From: Brenneria nigrifluens DSM 30175 = ATCC 13028
GTDB taxonomy: Bacteria > Pseudomonadota > Gammaproteobacteria > Enterobacterales > Enterobacteriaceae
Assembly: GCF_005484965.1 (NCBI RefSeq)
Contig: NZ_CP034036.1
Span: forward strand, 4,650,001-4,714,000
Reading direction: 5' to 3'
DNA: 64,000 nt
Under the pieces are notes generated by a model that made no database searches, was not told where the DNA came from, and worked only from the letters and a program-made list of their open reading frames with translations. The translations under genes were made by a program, and so were the position numbers. Below are positions 14,904 to 24,303 of the stretch, one piece after another; within the stretch, counting starts at the first letter, position 1, and each line of letters starts with the position of its first letter.

Positions 14904-16406
14904 TTATTGCGCGGCGGGCGCCGCCGCTTCCTCCTGCGGTTTGGGCTCCTCTTCCGCCGCGGCCGGCGCGGCGGCGGCATCCGGCGTCATTATCCGGCTA
15001 TAGGCCGTCTGCAGTTCCTTCATATTCACTTCCGGTTCACCCTGCTGCTGTATCAGCATCAGCGTGGCCTCTTGTGAAAGCTGCTGGTGCAACGCCTGAT
15101 TCAGCGTATCCAGCGTCAACGAAGAGAGATAATGCTGCCGCAGTTTCTGATACTGCTCCGGCGCGATATCCACCACGCCATTCTGCTGCGAGCGCAAACG
15201 CTGCTCCATCAGCACATCGGTGCCGGTGCGGGCATAGGTGGCGAACAATTTGCCCAGTTCGTCCGTTTTACGCGTTATCAGAGCGTCAAACTCCTGCTGC
15301 GTCAGCCCGTTGTCCCGCAGCGCCGCCAATGTCTGGGCCATAAAGGTCATGCCCGGCATCACGCTGTCGATGCCTGGAACGTCCATATGAATGGCGCACT
15401 GCGCGCGGGTATAAAGCACGTTACAGTCAAAACGCAGGTTGTTGTCTTTCTGCTGACTTTTTTGCAACGCCTGCTGCACATGCCAGAACAGGGCTTCCCG
15501 CGCCAGATCGCTGCGCCAGTAACGGGCCAGCGTCTCGGAGTCGCGAATCGGGTGCCACGGCGTATCCCATACCAATGACAAGGTATCCTGCTGAACGTTG
15601 TTATTTATCAGGCTGATAGCATGAGGCGGCAACGGGCTTAGCGTCGGCACCGGCGCGGGGGCTGCGCGTTTGCCCTGCAGAGATGAGAAGGCTTTACCGA
15701 TTTGATCGACAATGCCGCGCTGATCGACATGGCCGACGACATACAGCGTCATGGCGTCCGGCGTATACCAGGTTTTATAAAATTGCTCCAACTGTTCAGG
15801 GTTTAGCGGCGGTTTCACCGCCTGTCCGGGATCGTGAGCCAATAGCGCGGACCCCTTCAATCGATAACGCCAGGCGGGATCCTGCGGATTAATCGGGAAT
15901 TGCGCCACCGGATCGGGCAGGTTTAATGCTGCATGGATGTGTTGATCGCTGATAGCCAGCTGTCCGGCGGTTTCCGACAGCCAGTTTAAGGCCTCTTTCA
16001 TCAGTTCCGGTCGGTTATTCGGCAGGCTCAGGTTGTAAAACGTGAAATCATATGAGGTGACGGCCGGCGGCAGAGAACGCGTGGCGTTATCTTGTTGTTG
16101 CCATAGGGAGGGCAACTGCGCGGCCGAAAAATCATCGCCGGGCGTTAACGCCAAGCGGGGAAGAAAATGCGCAAACCCGATTTGCTGAGCGTTTTCCACC
16201 AGCGAGCCGGTATTTACCATCAGGCGTAGCTCGACCCTGTCTCCCGGACGCTGCGGCGTAGTCAGTAACTGCCAGGTAAAACCATTATCAAGTTTACCCT
16301 GCAGCCAGGCAGGATCGGGTTGTAGTGTTTCAGCCTGCACATTGCTGCCTCCGATAACGGCCAGCAAAACTCCACCAACTAAAAGACCTATTTTGGTGCC
16401 CTGCAT
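14904..16406 (-). CDS. yhjJ: YhjJ, inactive M16-family periplasmic protein
   Basis: A 500-residue protein matching E. coli YhjJ (about 498). A Sec signal covers residues 1-25 (VQA-E cleavage). The M16 peptidase fold is recognisable, but the zinc site HxxEH is not present: the matching segment reads GFAHFLPRLAL, keeping only the first His. The E. coli protein has the same loss, so it is probably a non-catalytic scaffold in the periplasm. The C-terminal 35 residues are an Ala/Glu/Pro-rich tail, likely disordered. It lies between kdgK and acrD; in E. coli the neighbour is dctA. Confidence 0.9.
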   Translation of the reverse strand: MQGTKIGLLVGGVLLAVIGGSNVQAETLQPDPAWLQGKLDNGFTWQLLTTPQRPGDRVELRLMVNTGSLVENAQQIGFAHFLPRLALTPGDDFSAAQLPSLWQQQDNATRSLPPAVTSYDFTFYNLSLPNNRPELMKEALNWLSETAGQLAISDQHIHAALNLPDPVAQFPINPQDPAWRYRLKGSALLAHDPGQAVKPPLNPEQLEQFYKTWYTPDAMTLYVVGHVDQRGIVDQIGKAFSSLQGKRAAPAPVPTLSPLPPHAISLINNNVQQDTLSLVWDTPWHPIRDSETLARYWRSDLAREALFWHVQQALQKSQQKDNNLRFDCNVLYTRAQCAIHMDVPGIDSVMPGMTFMAQTLAALRDNGLTQQEFDALITRKTDELGKLFATYARTGTDVLMEQRLRSQQNGVVDIAPEQYQKLRQHYLSSLTLDTLNQALHQQLSQEATLMLIQQQGEPEVNMKELQTAYSRIMTPDAAAAPAAAEEEPKPQEEAAAPAAQ

Positions 16407-16776
16407 GTGAACCCCTACTTAAATAACTATGCAAAACATAACGTGATTGTTGTTGATCATAACAGCGGCCTTGCGTTTGCCACCAAACACTCTCGTGGAT
16501 GCATCACGGCAAATGAAAGAGGCGAAGTGTACCATTCCCTTGGACCACGCGCTTTTATCTATGTCACTGCATAGGGCGAAATAATATTCGGAAAGAAGAA
16601 ATATTGAGCTGAAACAGATTGGCATCAGGCCCGATGATGCGCGCTGTCTTATCGGGTAAAGGCGACGCCGAAAGCGCGCGTCCACAGGCGGCCCTGCCTG
16701 GGGCGGCATAATGGCTAATGCGGCCGATAAATTGCGACCGGCATACACAGACCGACATTTTACGACGATAATTTAC

Positions 16777-16794
16777 ACTTTCTCCTTAATTTTT
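16777..16794 (+). promoter_or_regulatory. BaeR-like box upstream of acrD
   Basis: Within the 506-bp gap 16407-16912 the stretch TTTCTCCTTAATT (16779-16791) matches the core of the BaeR consensus TTTTTCTCCATDATTGGC at 12 of 13 positions, although the outer bases fit poorly. E. coli acrD is activated by BaeSR from such a box. It lies about 120 bases before the ATG. The rest of the gap shows no gene. Confidence 0.45.
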
Positions 16795-16912
16795 CCACGA
16801 TTCTCCGCGCGTTAGCGGCTAAAGTGATTTACAGCCGACGTGCGCCGCGCAACGCAGCAATGGTCTTTGCCCGTTCACCGCCTATACAACACAGCCGAGG
16901 AGTTGCATTTCG

Positions 16913-19900
16913 ATGGCGAATTTTTTTATCGATCGCCCTATCTTTGCCTGGGTGTTGGCAATCCTGCTCAGCCTGTGCGGTGCGCTGGCGATCGTTTCAC
17001 TGCCCGTCGAACAATACCCCGACCTCGCGCCGCCCAGCGTGCGGATTAGCGCCAACTATCCCGGCGCTTCCGCCCAAACCATTGAGAATACCGTGACGCA
17101 GATTATCGAGCAGAGCATGACCGGGCTGGATAATTTGATGTATATGGCTTCCGACAGCAGTAATACCGGACAGGCAAGGATAACGCTCACCTTTGAAGCG
17201 GGAACCAATCCGAATGCAGCCCGCCAGCAGGTGCAGAACCAGCTGCAATCCGCCCAGCGAAAACTTCCGCAGGCGGTGCAGCAACAGGGGGTGACGGTCA
17301 GTAAAACCGGCGAAAGCAATATCCTGATGATCGCCTTTGTTTCTACCGACGGCAGCATGGAGAGACAGGATATCTCGGACTATGTCGCCAGCAATATTCA
17401 GGAACCGCTCAGCCGCATCAACGGCGTCGGCGAAGTGGACGCCTATGGCTCGCAGTATGCGATGCGTATCTGGCTCGACCCCTTGAAGCTGACCGATTAC
17501 TCGCTCACCACCGAAGATGTGGTGTCCGCCATTGAGTCGCAGAATAGTCAGATTTCCGTCGGTCAGGTGGGCGGAACGCCGTCGGTGGATGACCAGACAT
17601 TGAATGCCGCCATCAATGCCCAGTCATTATTGCAAACCCCGCAGCAGTTTCGCGATATCACCCTGCGCGTCAACCTCGACGGCTCCGCGGTGACGCTGGG
17701 CGACGTCGCCGACGTCGAACTTGGCGCGGAAAGGTATGACATTCTCAGCCGCTATAACGGCCAGGCGGCTTCCGGCCTGGGGATAAAACTGGCCGCCGGT
17801 GCCAACGAACTGGAGACGGATAAACTGGTGCGCGCCCGGATCGCGGAGCTATCGCCTTACTTTCCCCGCGGCCTGGAAGCCAAAATCGCCTTTGAAACCT
17901 CGCCTTTCGTCAAGGCTTCCATCATTGACGTGGTGAAAACTCTGTTTGAAGCGGTACTGCTGGTTTTCCTGGTGATGTATCTGTTTTTACAGAACTTCCG
18001 CGCCACCCTGATCCCCACCATCGCCGTGCCGGTGGTGCTGCTTGGCACCTTTGCGGTGCTTTACGCCTGCGGATTCAGCCTCAATACCCTGACCATGTTC
18101 GCGATGGTGCTGGCCATCGGCCTGCTGGTGGACGACGCCATTGTGGTGGTGGAAAACGTCGAGCGCGTCATGAGCGAGGAAGGACTTTCCCCACGCGAAG
18201 CGACGCGCAAGTCGATGCGGCAGGTTCAGGGCGCTCTGGTGGGGATCGCGCTGGTGCTGTCGGCGGTTTTTGTCCCGATGGCCTTTTTCGGCGGGACGAC
18301 CGGGGCAATCTACCGCCAGTTTTCCATTACCATCGTTTCATCGATGATCCTGTCGGTGCTGGTGGCGATGATCCTCACCCCGGCGCTGTGCGCCACCCTG
18401 CTCAAGCCCCTGCCCAAAGGCCAGCATCACGGCCGCAAAGGCTTCTTCGGCTGGTTTAACCGCGTTTTCAACCGCGGTACGCTGCGCTATGAACGGGGCG
18501 TGGCGAGAATCCTGCGCCGCAGCGGCCGCTGGATGCTGCTTTATCTTGGCATCATCGGCATTATGGCGTTGCTGTTTATCCGGCTGCCGACGTCATTTCT
18601 GCCGCAGGAAGACCGCGGCGTCTTTATGACGCAGGTGCAGTTGCCGCCCGGCTCGACGCAGCAGCAGACATTAAAAGTGGTGCAAAAGATCGAGCAGTAT
18701 TACCTCAGCGAAGAAAAAGAGAATGTCACATCGGTATTCGCCACCGTCGGCGCCGGCCCCGGCGGCAACGGACAGAACGTCGCCCGCCTGTTTGTGCGCC
18801 TGAAAGACTGGGACGAGCGCACCAGAGCGCAAGACACCTCCTTTGCCATTATCGAGCGCGCCACCAGGGCTTTCCGCGACATCAAAGAGGCCCGGGTTAT
18901 CGCCAACAGCCCGCCGGTGATAACCGGCCTGGGCAACGCGGCCGGCTTTACCATGCAATTGCAGGATCACGCCGGGCTGGGCCACGATCAATTTATGCAG
19001 GCGCGCGACCAGTTGTTAGCCATGGCCGACGGTGACCCGCGCCTGACCCGGGTGCGGCATAACGGCCTGGATGACAACGCGCAGCTGAAAATCGATACCG
19101 ACCAGCGCAAGGCGCAGGCGCTGGGCGTGTCGATCGACAGTATCAACAACGTGTTGCAAACCGGCTGGGGCTCCACCTACGTCAATGATTTCATCGATCG
19201 CGGACGGGTGAAAAAGGTCTATGTTCAGGCCGCCGCCAAATATCGCATGCAGCCGGACGATATCGGCAAATGGTATGTCCGCAACGGCGATGGCGGGATG
19301 GTGCCTTTCAGCGCTTTCGCGCAAACCTCATGGGAGAGGGATTCGCCGCGTCTGGAGCGTTATAACGGCTACTCCTCGCTGGAAATCGTCGGCGAGGCCG
19401 CGTCGGGCGTCAGCACCGGGACCGCCATGGATATCATGGAAGCGCTGGTGGAAAAACTACCGCCAGGCCTCGGCCTGGAGTGGTCGGGCATGTCCTATCA
19501 GGAAAGGCTGACCGGCACGCAGACGCCGGCGCTGTACGCCATTTCGCTACTGGTGGTGTTCCTGTGTCTGGCGGCGCTGTATGAAAGCTGGACCGTACCT
19601 TTTTCCGTGATGCTGGTGGTGCCGCTCGGCGTGCTGGGCGCGCTGCTCGCCACCCTGGGCCGGGGATTGGAGAACGACGTCTATTTCCAGGTGGGGCTGT
19701 TGACCGTTATCGGCCTGGCGGCGAAGAACGCCATCCTGATCGTCGAGTTCGCCAATGAGCTGAACCAGCGCGGGCGCGATCTGGTCGAGGCGACGCTGGA
19801 AGCGTCGCGTCAGCGGCTGCGGCCAATACTGATGACCTCGCTGGCGTTTATTTTCGGCGTGCTGCCGATGGCCATCAGCAACGGCGCGGGCTCCGCCAGC

Positions 19901-20026
19901 CAGCATGCGGTAGGCACCGGCGTGATTGGCGGCATGCTGTCCGCGACCATCCTGGCCGTCTTTTTTATACCGCTGTTCTTTGTGGTGGTGCGCAGACGTT
20001 TTCCGCTGCGGGAGAGAGGGGAATAA
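16913..20026 (+). CDS. acrD: AcrD-type RND multidrug efflux transporter
   Basis: At 1037 residues it has exactly the E. coli AcrD length and follows it closely from MANFFIDRPIFAWVLAILL to the C-terminal VRRRFPL. The RND features are present: twelve membrane helices, two large periplasmic loops, and the proton-relay pair in GLLVDDAIVVVENVE of TM4. AcrD exports aminoglycosides and other hydrophilic or amphiphilic drugs; it works with the AcrA adaptor and TolC outer-membrane channel, both encoded elsewhere. No adaptor gene lies beside it, as in E. coli. GAGGAG precedes the ATG. The gene sits between yhjJ and dctA, a location different from E. coli. Confidence 0.95.
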   Translation: MANFFIDRPIFAWVLAILLSLCGALAIVSLPVEQYPDLAPPSVRISANYPGASAQTIENTVTQIIEQSMTGLDNLMYMASDSSNTGQARITLTFEAGTNPNAARQQVQNQLQSAQRKLPQAVQQQGVTVSKTGESNILMIAFVSTDGSMERQDISDYVASNIQEPLSRINGVGEVDAYGSQYAMRIWLDPLKLTDYSLTTEDVVSAIESQNSQISVGQVGGTPSVDDQTLNAAINAQSLLQTPQQFRDITLRVNLDGSAVTLGDVADVELGAERYDILSRYNGQAASGLGIKLAAGANELETDKLVRARIAELSPYFPRGLEAKIAFETSPFVKASIIDVVKTLFEAVLLVFLVMYLFLQNFRATLIPTIAVPVVLLGTFAVLYACGFSLNTLTMFAMVLAIGLLVDDAIVVVENVERVMSEEGLSPREATRKSMRQVQGALVGIALVLSAVFVPMAFFGGTTGAIYRQFSITIVSSMILSVLVAMILTPALCATLLKPLPKGQHHGRKGFFGWFNRVFNRGTLRYERGVARILRRSGRWMLLYLGIIGIMALLFIRLPTSFLPQEDRGVFMTQVQLPPGSTQQQTLKVVQKIEQYYLSEEKENVTSVFATVGAGPGGNGQNVARLFVRLKDWDERTRAQDTSFAIIERATRAFRDIKEARVIANSPPVITGLGNAAGFTMQLQDHAGLGHDQFMQARDQLLAMADGDPRLTRVRHNGLDDNAQLKIDTDQRKAQALGVSIDSINNVLQTGWGSTYVNDFIDRGRVKKVYVQAAAKYRMQPDDIGKWYVRNGDGGMVPFSAFAQTSWERDSPRLERYNGYSSLEIVGEAASGVSTGTAMDIMEALVEKLPPGLGLEWSGMSYQERLTGTQTPALYAISLLVVFLCLAALYESWTVPFSVMLVVPLGVLGALLATLGRGLENDVYFQVGLLTVIGLAAKNAILIVEFANELNQRGRDLVEATLEASRQRLRPILMTSLAFIFGVLPMAISNGAGSASQHAVGTGVIGGMLSATILAVFFIPLFFVVVRRRFPLRERGE

Positions 20027-20130
20027 ATCATGCGGCGATGCGGAAATGGACGGCGTCACATCCGGCAAACCTTCCCCACCGCGCCAGCGCGCGATGGGGA
20101 AAGATTCACGACAAAAGCATCAGGCGGGGA

Positions 20131-21429
20131 TTATGACAGCGTGGTCGGCTGCGTGGTTTTTCCGCCGTTATCATCATCCTTGCCGGAAAGTACCGCGTCC
20201 ATCTGCTTCGCATCCAGCTCATGGCAATACTTCGCAACGACGATGGTGGCCACGCCATTGCCAATCAGGTTGGTCAGCGCGCGGGCTTCCGACATAAAGC
20301 GGTCAATGCCCAGAATCAACGCCAAACCCGCTACCGGCAGATGGCCTACCGCCGAGAGCGTGGCGGCCAGCACGATAAATCCGCTGCCGGTAACGCCCGC
20401 CGCCCCCTTGGAAGAGAGCAGTAAAACCACCAGCAGGGTAATCTGATGCCAGAGATCCATATGGCTGTTGGTCGCCTGCGCAATAAACACCGCCGCCATG
20501 GTCAGGTAGATGGACGTACCGTCAAGATTGAACGAGTAGCCCGTCGGGATCACCAGACCGACCACCGATTTCTTACACCCGACTTTCTCCATCTTCTCCA
20601 GCATGCGCGGCAGCACTGATTCGGAAGAGGAGGTCCCCAGCACGATCAACAGCTCTTCTTTGATATAGCGAATGAATTTGAGGATGCTGAAGCCGGTGGC
20701 CTTGGCGATACTGCCCAGCACCAGGAACACGAACAGCAGGCAGGTTATATAGAAGCAGGCGATCAGCTGACCCAGTTGCACCAATGTCCCTAGCCCATAT
20801 TTGCCGATGGTGAACGCCATGGCGCCGAACGCGCCTAAAGGAGCCAGGCGCATGATCATATTAATGATGCCGAAAATCACCCTGGAGAAACTTTCGATCA
20901 CGTCAAAGATCATTTTTCCTTTTTCGCCCAGCCGATGCAGCGCAAAGCCAAACATCACCGCAAACAGCAGCACCTGGAGAATATTGCCGCTGGCGAAGGC
21001 GCCTACCGCGCTTGAAGGGATCACATCCAGCAGGAACGGGATCAGCCCCTGCTGCGATGCCTGCTGGGTATAAACGGCGACGGCGGAGGCATCCAGAGAA
21101 GCGGGATCGATATTCATGCCGGCGCCTGGTTTTACCACGTTGACCACTATCAGGCCGATGATCAAGGCAATCGTACTGACAACTTCAAAATACAGCAGGG
21201 CGGCCGCGCCGGTTTTACCCACTGACTTCATGCTTTCCATGCCGGCAATACCGGTCACCACGGTACAAAATATGACCGGGGCGATGATCATTTTAATTAA
21301 TTTTACAAATCCATCGCCCAGTGGCTTCATCTGCTCGCCGATTTCCGGATAGAAATGGCCCAACAGTATCCCTACCGTAATGGCAGTAAGCACCTGAAAA
21401 TAAAGACTTTTAAAAATAGATGTTTTCAT
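20131..21429 (-). CDS. dctA: C4-dicarboxylate transporter DctA
   Basis: A 432-residue sodium/proton:C4-dicarboxylate symporter of the DAACS family that takes up succinate, fumarate and malate aerobically. The start is set at ATG 21429 (MKTSIFKSLYFQVL, as in E. coli) with AGGA eight bases upstream; a GTG at 21435 opens the same frame. Family signatures include the serine-rich GTSSSESVLPRM, PTGYSFNLDGTSIYL in TM7 and DRFMSEARALTNLIGNG. The gene is next to yhjJ and the PdeK homologue, apart from the intervening acrD, as in E. coli. A half CRP-like TGTGA lies near 21552 upstream; that is weak evidence. Confidence 0.96.
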   Translation of the reverse strand: MKTSIFKSLYFQVLTAITVGILLGHFYPEIGEQMKPLGDGFVKLIKMIIAPVIFCTVVTGIAGMESMKSVGKTGAAALLYFEVVSTIALIIGLIVVNVVKPGAGMNIDPASLDASAVAVYTQQASQQGLIPFLLDVIPSSAVGAFASGNILQVLLFAVMFGFALHRLGEKGKMIFDVIESFSRVIFGIINMIMRLAPLGAFGAMAFTIGKYGLGTLVQLGQLIACFYITCLLFVFLVLGSIAKATGFSILKFIRYIKEELLIVLGTSSSESVLPRMLEKMEKVGCKKSVVGLVIPTGYSFNLDGTSIYLTMAAVFIAQATNSHMDLWHQITLLVVLLLSSKGAAGVTGSGFIVLAATLSAVGHLPVAGLALILGIDRFMSEARALTNLIGNGVATIVVAKYCHELDAKQMDAVLSGKDDDNGGKTTQPTTLS

Positions 21430-21435
21430 ACGCAC

Positions 21436-21744
21436 GTCCTATGGTGGGGAAACACAGGCGGACGATAAAGTAAGTATAGTAAACACCACCTGTGGTTGCG
21501 CCGGAAAATAACACCGCAGTAATAGTCTGGATATGTTTTATAACTTTAGTTTGTGAACAGTAGGTTAAAAATAAGAGCTGAATCGCTTCATTAATAGTAA
21601 ACATTAAACAATGATGCAATTTATTTGTAACATGATACGGAATTATCCCGTTGTTGCCGCTGGTTAAAGCCGCGCCGCTCGGCCGCAACGCGGCTTTAAC
21701 CAGCGGCGGGAAGGTAAAAATGACAATCAGGCTTTGATGCGGGA
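21436..21744. repeat. dctA upstream region with 18-bp perfect inverted repeat
   Basis: The 309-bp gap holds the dctA promoter region and, at 21657-21674 and 21689-21706, an 18-bp perfect inverted repeat (CCGCTGGTTAAAGCCGCG and its complement) around 14 bases. Neither side has a T-run, so it is not a classical terminator. It lies just past the stop of the truncated HmsP-like gene, where the EAL domain would be expected to continue. Confidence 0.7.
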
Positions 21745-22944
21745 TTATTGCTGAAAAACGTGAATGCCGTGGTTCCCTTCATGGCGGGCCAGCTGCATGG
21801 CCAGACGCGCCTGCGCAAGCAGCAGCGCCGCACTCCTGACCTCTTGGCCGGACGATGGGTCAACGTGGAGAAGACCAGCGCCGGCGAAATACGGCGATGA
21901 TTGACCGCTGGCCGGCATAAACGGCGCATTGATTTGCAGCGTAACGTTCCGCGCCCAGGCTTGCGCCTGTTCCGCGCTCGCCAGCGGCCTTGCCAGCACC
22001 GCGAACTCATCCCGGTCCAGACGGGCCAATAAAATACGCTTTCCTTCCTGCTGCTGATTAACCGCCGCTTTTAGCTGATTAATCAAAGTATGGTAAACCT
22101 CAACGCCGTTGCCTTCGCTATCGGCCGGTAACGGTTCAAGGCCGATAACCATAAGGCTGAACGGCGCGTTTTCCGCCAGCCACTGCTCCAGATGGAGAAC
22201 ATAGGCCGTTTTATCGGCGAACTCATACTGCGCGGCAAAAAGCGACTGTTCCAGCAATTGCTGATTGCGGTTATAGCAGCGCACCAGCGCGCCGATCTCG
22301 TCATCCTGATGCCAGGCCGGCAGCGTCAGCTGATGGTGGGCGATCCGCTGCGCCGGCAGATTCTTTAATTCGGTAATAATCGCCCGCAATGGATACACCA
22401 TCAGCCGATTGATGCACCAGGTAATGGCGATGGATAAAATAAGCGCCAACAGCAGATAGGTTGCCAGCATGATCGAAAACGTACTGACAATAAACTGGAA
22501 CATGCGATAAGAGTCGGCCTGCAGCACCAGATGCGCCAACGGCGTCGAATATTGCGTCTGCGGCGGGGAATACAGCGGCACCGAGATACGTATCGGCAGT
22601 TTAAAAAAGCGGGCGATCCACTGCGGCACCGGACGTTCCGTCGGGAAATTGGCGTGCAGCGTCTGGAAGTCGTCAGGCAGCAGAACATCCGCCCGGCTTA
22701 AAAAACCGACGGGCAACAAATTGTTCAGAATATCTTCAGCCCGCTGCACTTCGCCCTGTAGCACCGCTTCCGTCAACGGCTGGCGTACCGAGTAAGCGAT
22801 AACCTCCAGTTGCCTGGCATAATCATCACGCCGTTGATTCACGAAGTGAAAAAGCTGTATCACTATAAACAGACTGATGGTAACCAGCGCCACAACGGAC
22901 ACGGCTGTCATCTGCTTAATAGTTAATGAACGTCTGAGCCGCAA
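21745..22944 (-). CDS. hmsP: HmsP/PdeK-like membrane protein lacking its EAL domain
   Basis: The 399-residue protein matches the N-terminal part of HmsP/PdeK (YhjK, about 650 residues). It starts MRLRRSLTIKQM with a membrane helix at about 12-32, then a periplasmic sensor, a second helix at about 150-175 followed by a HAMP-like segment (INRLMVYPLRAI), and a degenerate GGDEF domain where the active-site motif reads RLDRDEFAVL. It stops at GIHVFQQ, exactly at the linker to the EAL phosphodiesterase domain, which is absent. Without it the protein cannot hydrolyse cyclic di-GMP by the known mechanism; it may be a remnant or act as a regulatory fragment. Confidence 0.8.
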   Translation of the reverse strand: MRLRRSLTIKQMTAVSVVALVTISLFIVIQLFHFVNQRRDDYARQLEVIAYSVRQPLTEAVLQGEVQRAEDILNNLLPVGFLSRADVLLPDDFQTLHANFPTERPVPQWIARFFKLPIRISVPLYSPPQTQYSTPLAHLVLQADSYRMFQFIVSTFSIMLATYLLLALILSIAITWCINRLMVYPLRAIITELKNLPAQRIAHHQLTLPAWHQDDEIGALVRCYNRNQQLLEQSLFAAQYEFADKTAYVLHLEQWLAENAPFSLMVIGLEPLPADSEGNGVEVYHTLINQLKAAVNQQQEGKRILLARLDRDEFAVLARPLASAEQAQAWARNVTLQINAPFMPASGQSSPYFAGAGLLHVDPSSGQEVRSAALLLAQARLAMQLARHEGNHGIHVFQQ

Positions 22945-23361
22945 GCACTTTCTCCGTTAATCCCGTATTGCTGCCGTGGTTACACCAAACCGGCTTAATT
23001 ATGGGGCTAAAACGCTTAACTATTCCCCCTGCAAGCACGCCTGATAAAACCCCGGTAGTATAAGACAGCGGACCTTGGCCTCAATGCTGTTTTCTTCGGC
23101 TATGCCCAGGATTTCATCTTAATCCTAACCCGCCGCCAGCGCCGCCCCCCGCGGCGGGAAAACGGCCCCAGCATAGGAGATATCTCCCTCACAAGCCAGA
23201 AAATGGAACTTAAGTTGGTATTTAGCGCGAAAAGCGATGAAATGGTTATGCGTGGATTTGGCGGCCAGAATAAGCCCCGCGGATAGCACGCCAATTGCTC
23301 AAGGTTGCCGCGTCAACGGAAACCTTGCATTGCGGCGTGATTTTCCGGGGGCGGCGGCCCG
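22945..23361. other. Gap between hmsP-like gene and ddpF
   Basis: About 417 bases with no convincing gene. It should contain the hmsP promoter on the left and the end of the ddp transcript on the right. Short frames here lack ribosome sites and family resemblance, and I see no strong terminator. Confidence 0.5.
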
Positions 23362-24303
23362 TCAGGCGGCGCGCCAGCAGCGAACGGCCACATTTTGTTC
23401 CGTGGATGACATCGGCTGCCGCCGCTCGCAGCCTTCAGCGGCCAGCGGACAGCGCTCGCGGAAAAAACAGCCCGGCGGCAACACGCGGTTGCCCGGCAGC
23501 TCGCCTTTACGATCCTCAATCTCCCCGTCCAGCGAACGACCCACGCGCGGCACCGAATCCAGCAGCAGCCGGGTATAAGGATGTCGCGGCGCGGTCAGCA
23601 CCTGCTGAGCGCCGCCCAGCTCGACGATTTGCCCGAGATACATCACCGCGACGCGGTCGCTCATATGGCGCACCACCGACACATTATGTGAAATCAGCAC
23701 ATAGGTCAGTGCGCGCTGCTGTTGCAGTTTCACCAGCAAGTTGAGAATTTGCGCCTGAACGGAAATATCCAGCGCTGACGTGGGTTCATCGAGCACGATG
23801 ATATCGGGCTGTGAAGAGAGCGCGCGGGCAATCGAGATACGCTGGCGCTGGCCCCCGGAAAAAGCGTGGGGCAGACGATCCAGATATTCCGGGCGAATGC
23901 CGACCAGCTCCGCCAGTTCCACCGCTAACGCCCGGCGTTCCCGTTCACAGTTGTGTTTTTGCAGCCAGACCGGTTCGGTGATAATTCGCCAGACGGGCAA
24001 GCGCGGATCCAGCGATGAAAGCGGATCCTGAAACACCATTTGCATCCCGCTGCCAAGCCATGAGGTCGGGCTGCGGGCGCGAAAGCACGTTCCCGCGGCG
24101 GGTTTTAACATGCCCATCAATAACTGGGCCAGCGTGCTTTTGCCACAACCGGATTCGCCCACAATCCCCAGAGTCTCCCCGCGAACAATTTGCAAATCCA
24201 GACCATTTAACGCATGTACCTGTTCGGTGATTTTTCCACGCCAGTTTTTGCGCGCGGGAAAATTGACGTGTACATCCTGTAGTTCAAGCAAGATATCAGA
24301 CAT
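23362..24303 (-). CDS. ddpF: D,D-dipeptide ABC importer ATPase DdpF
   Basis: A 313-residue ATPase of the oligopeptide/dipeptide class (E. coli DdpF about 308). Walker A GIVGESGCGKSTLAQ at about residue 43, signature FSGGQRQRISIARAL, Walker B IIVLDEPTSALD and the C-terminal Cys cluster CFFRERCPLA typical of peptide importers are all present. With DdpD it powers the DdpBC channel that brings D-Ala-D-Ala into the cytoplasm. Last gene of the rpiR-ddpXABCDF operon; its ATG overlaps the end of ddpD. Confidence 0.9.
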   Translation of the reverse strand: MSDILLELQDVHVNFPARKNWRGKITEQVHALNGLDLQIVRGETLGIVGESGCGKSTLAQLLMGMLKPAAGTCFRARSPTSWLGSGMQMVFQDPLSSLDPRLPVWRIITEPVWLQKHNCERERRALAVELAELVGIRPEYLDRLPHAFSGGQRQRISIARALSSQPDIIVLDEPTSALDISVQAQILNLLVKLQQQRALTYVLISHNVSVVRHMSDRVAVMYLGQIVELGGAQQVLTAPRHPYTRLLLDSVPRVGRSLDGEIEDRKGELPGNRVLPPGCFFRERCPLAAEGCERRQPMSSTEQNVAVRCWRAA

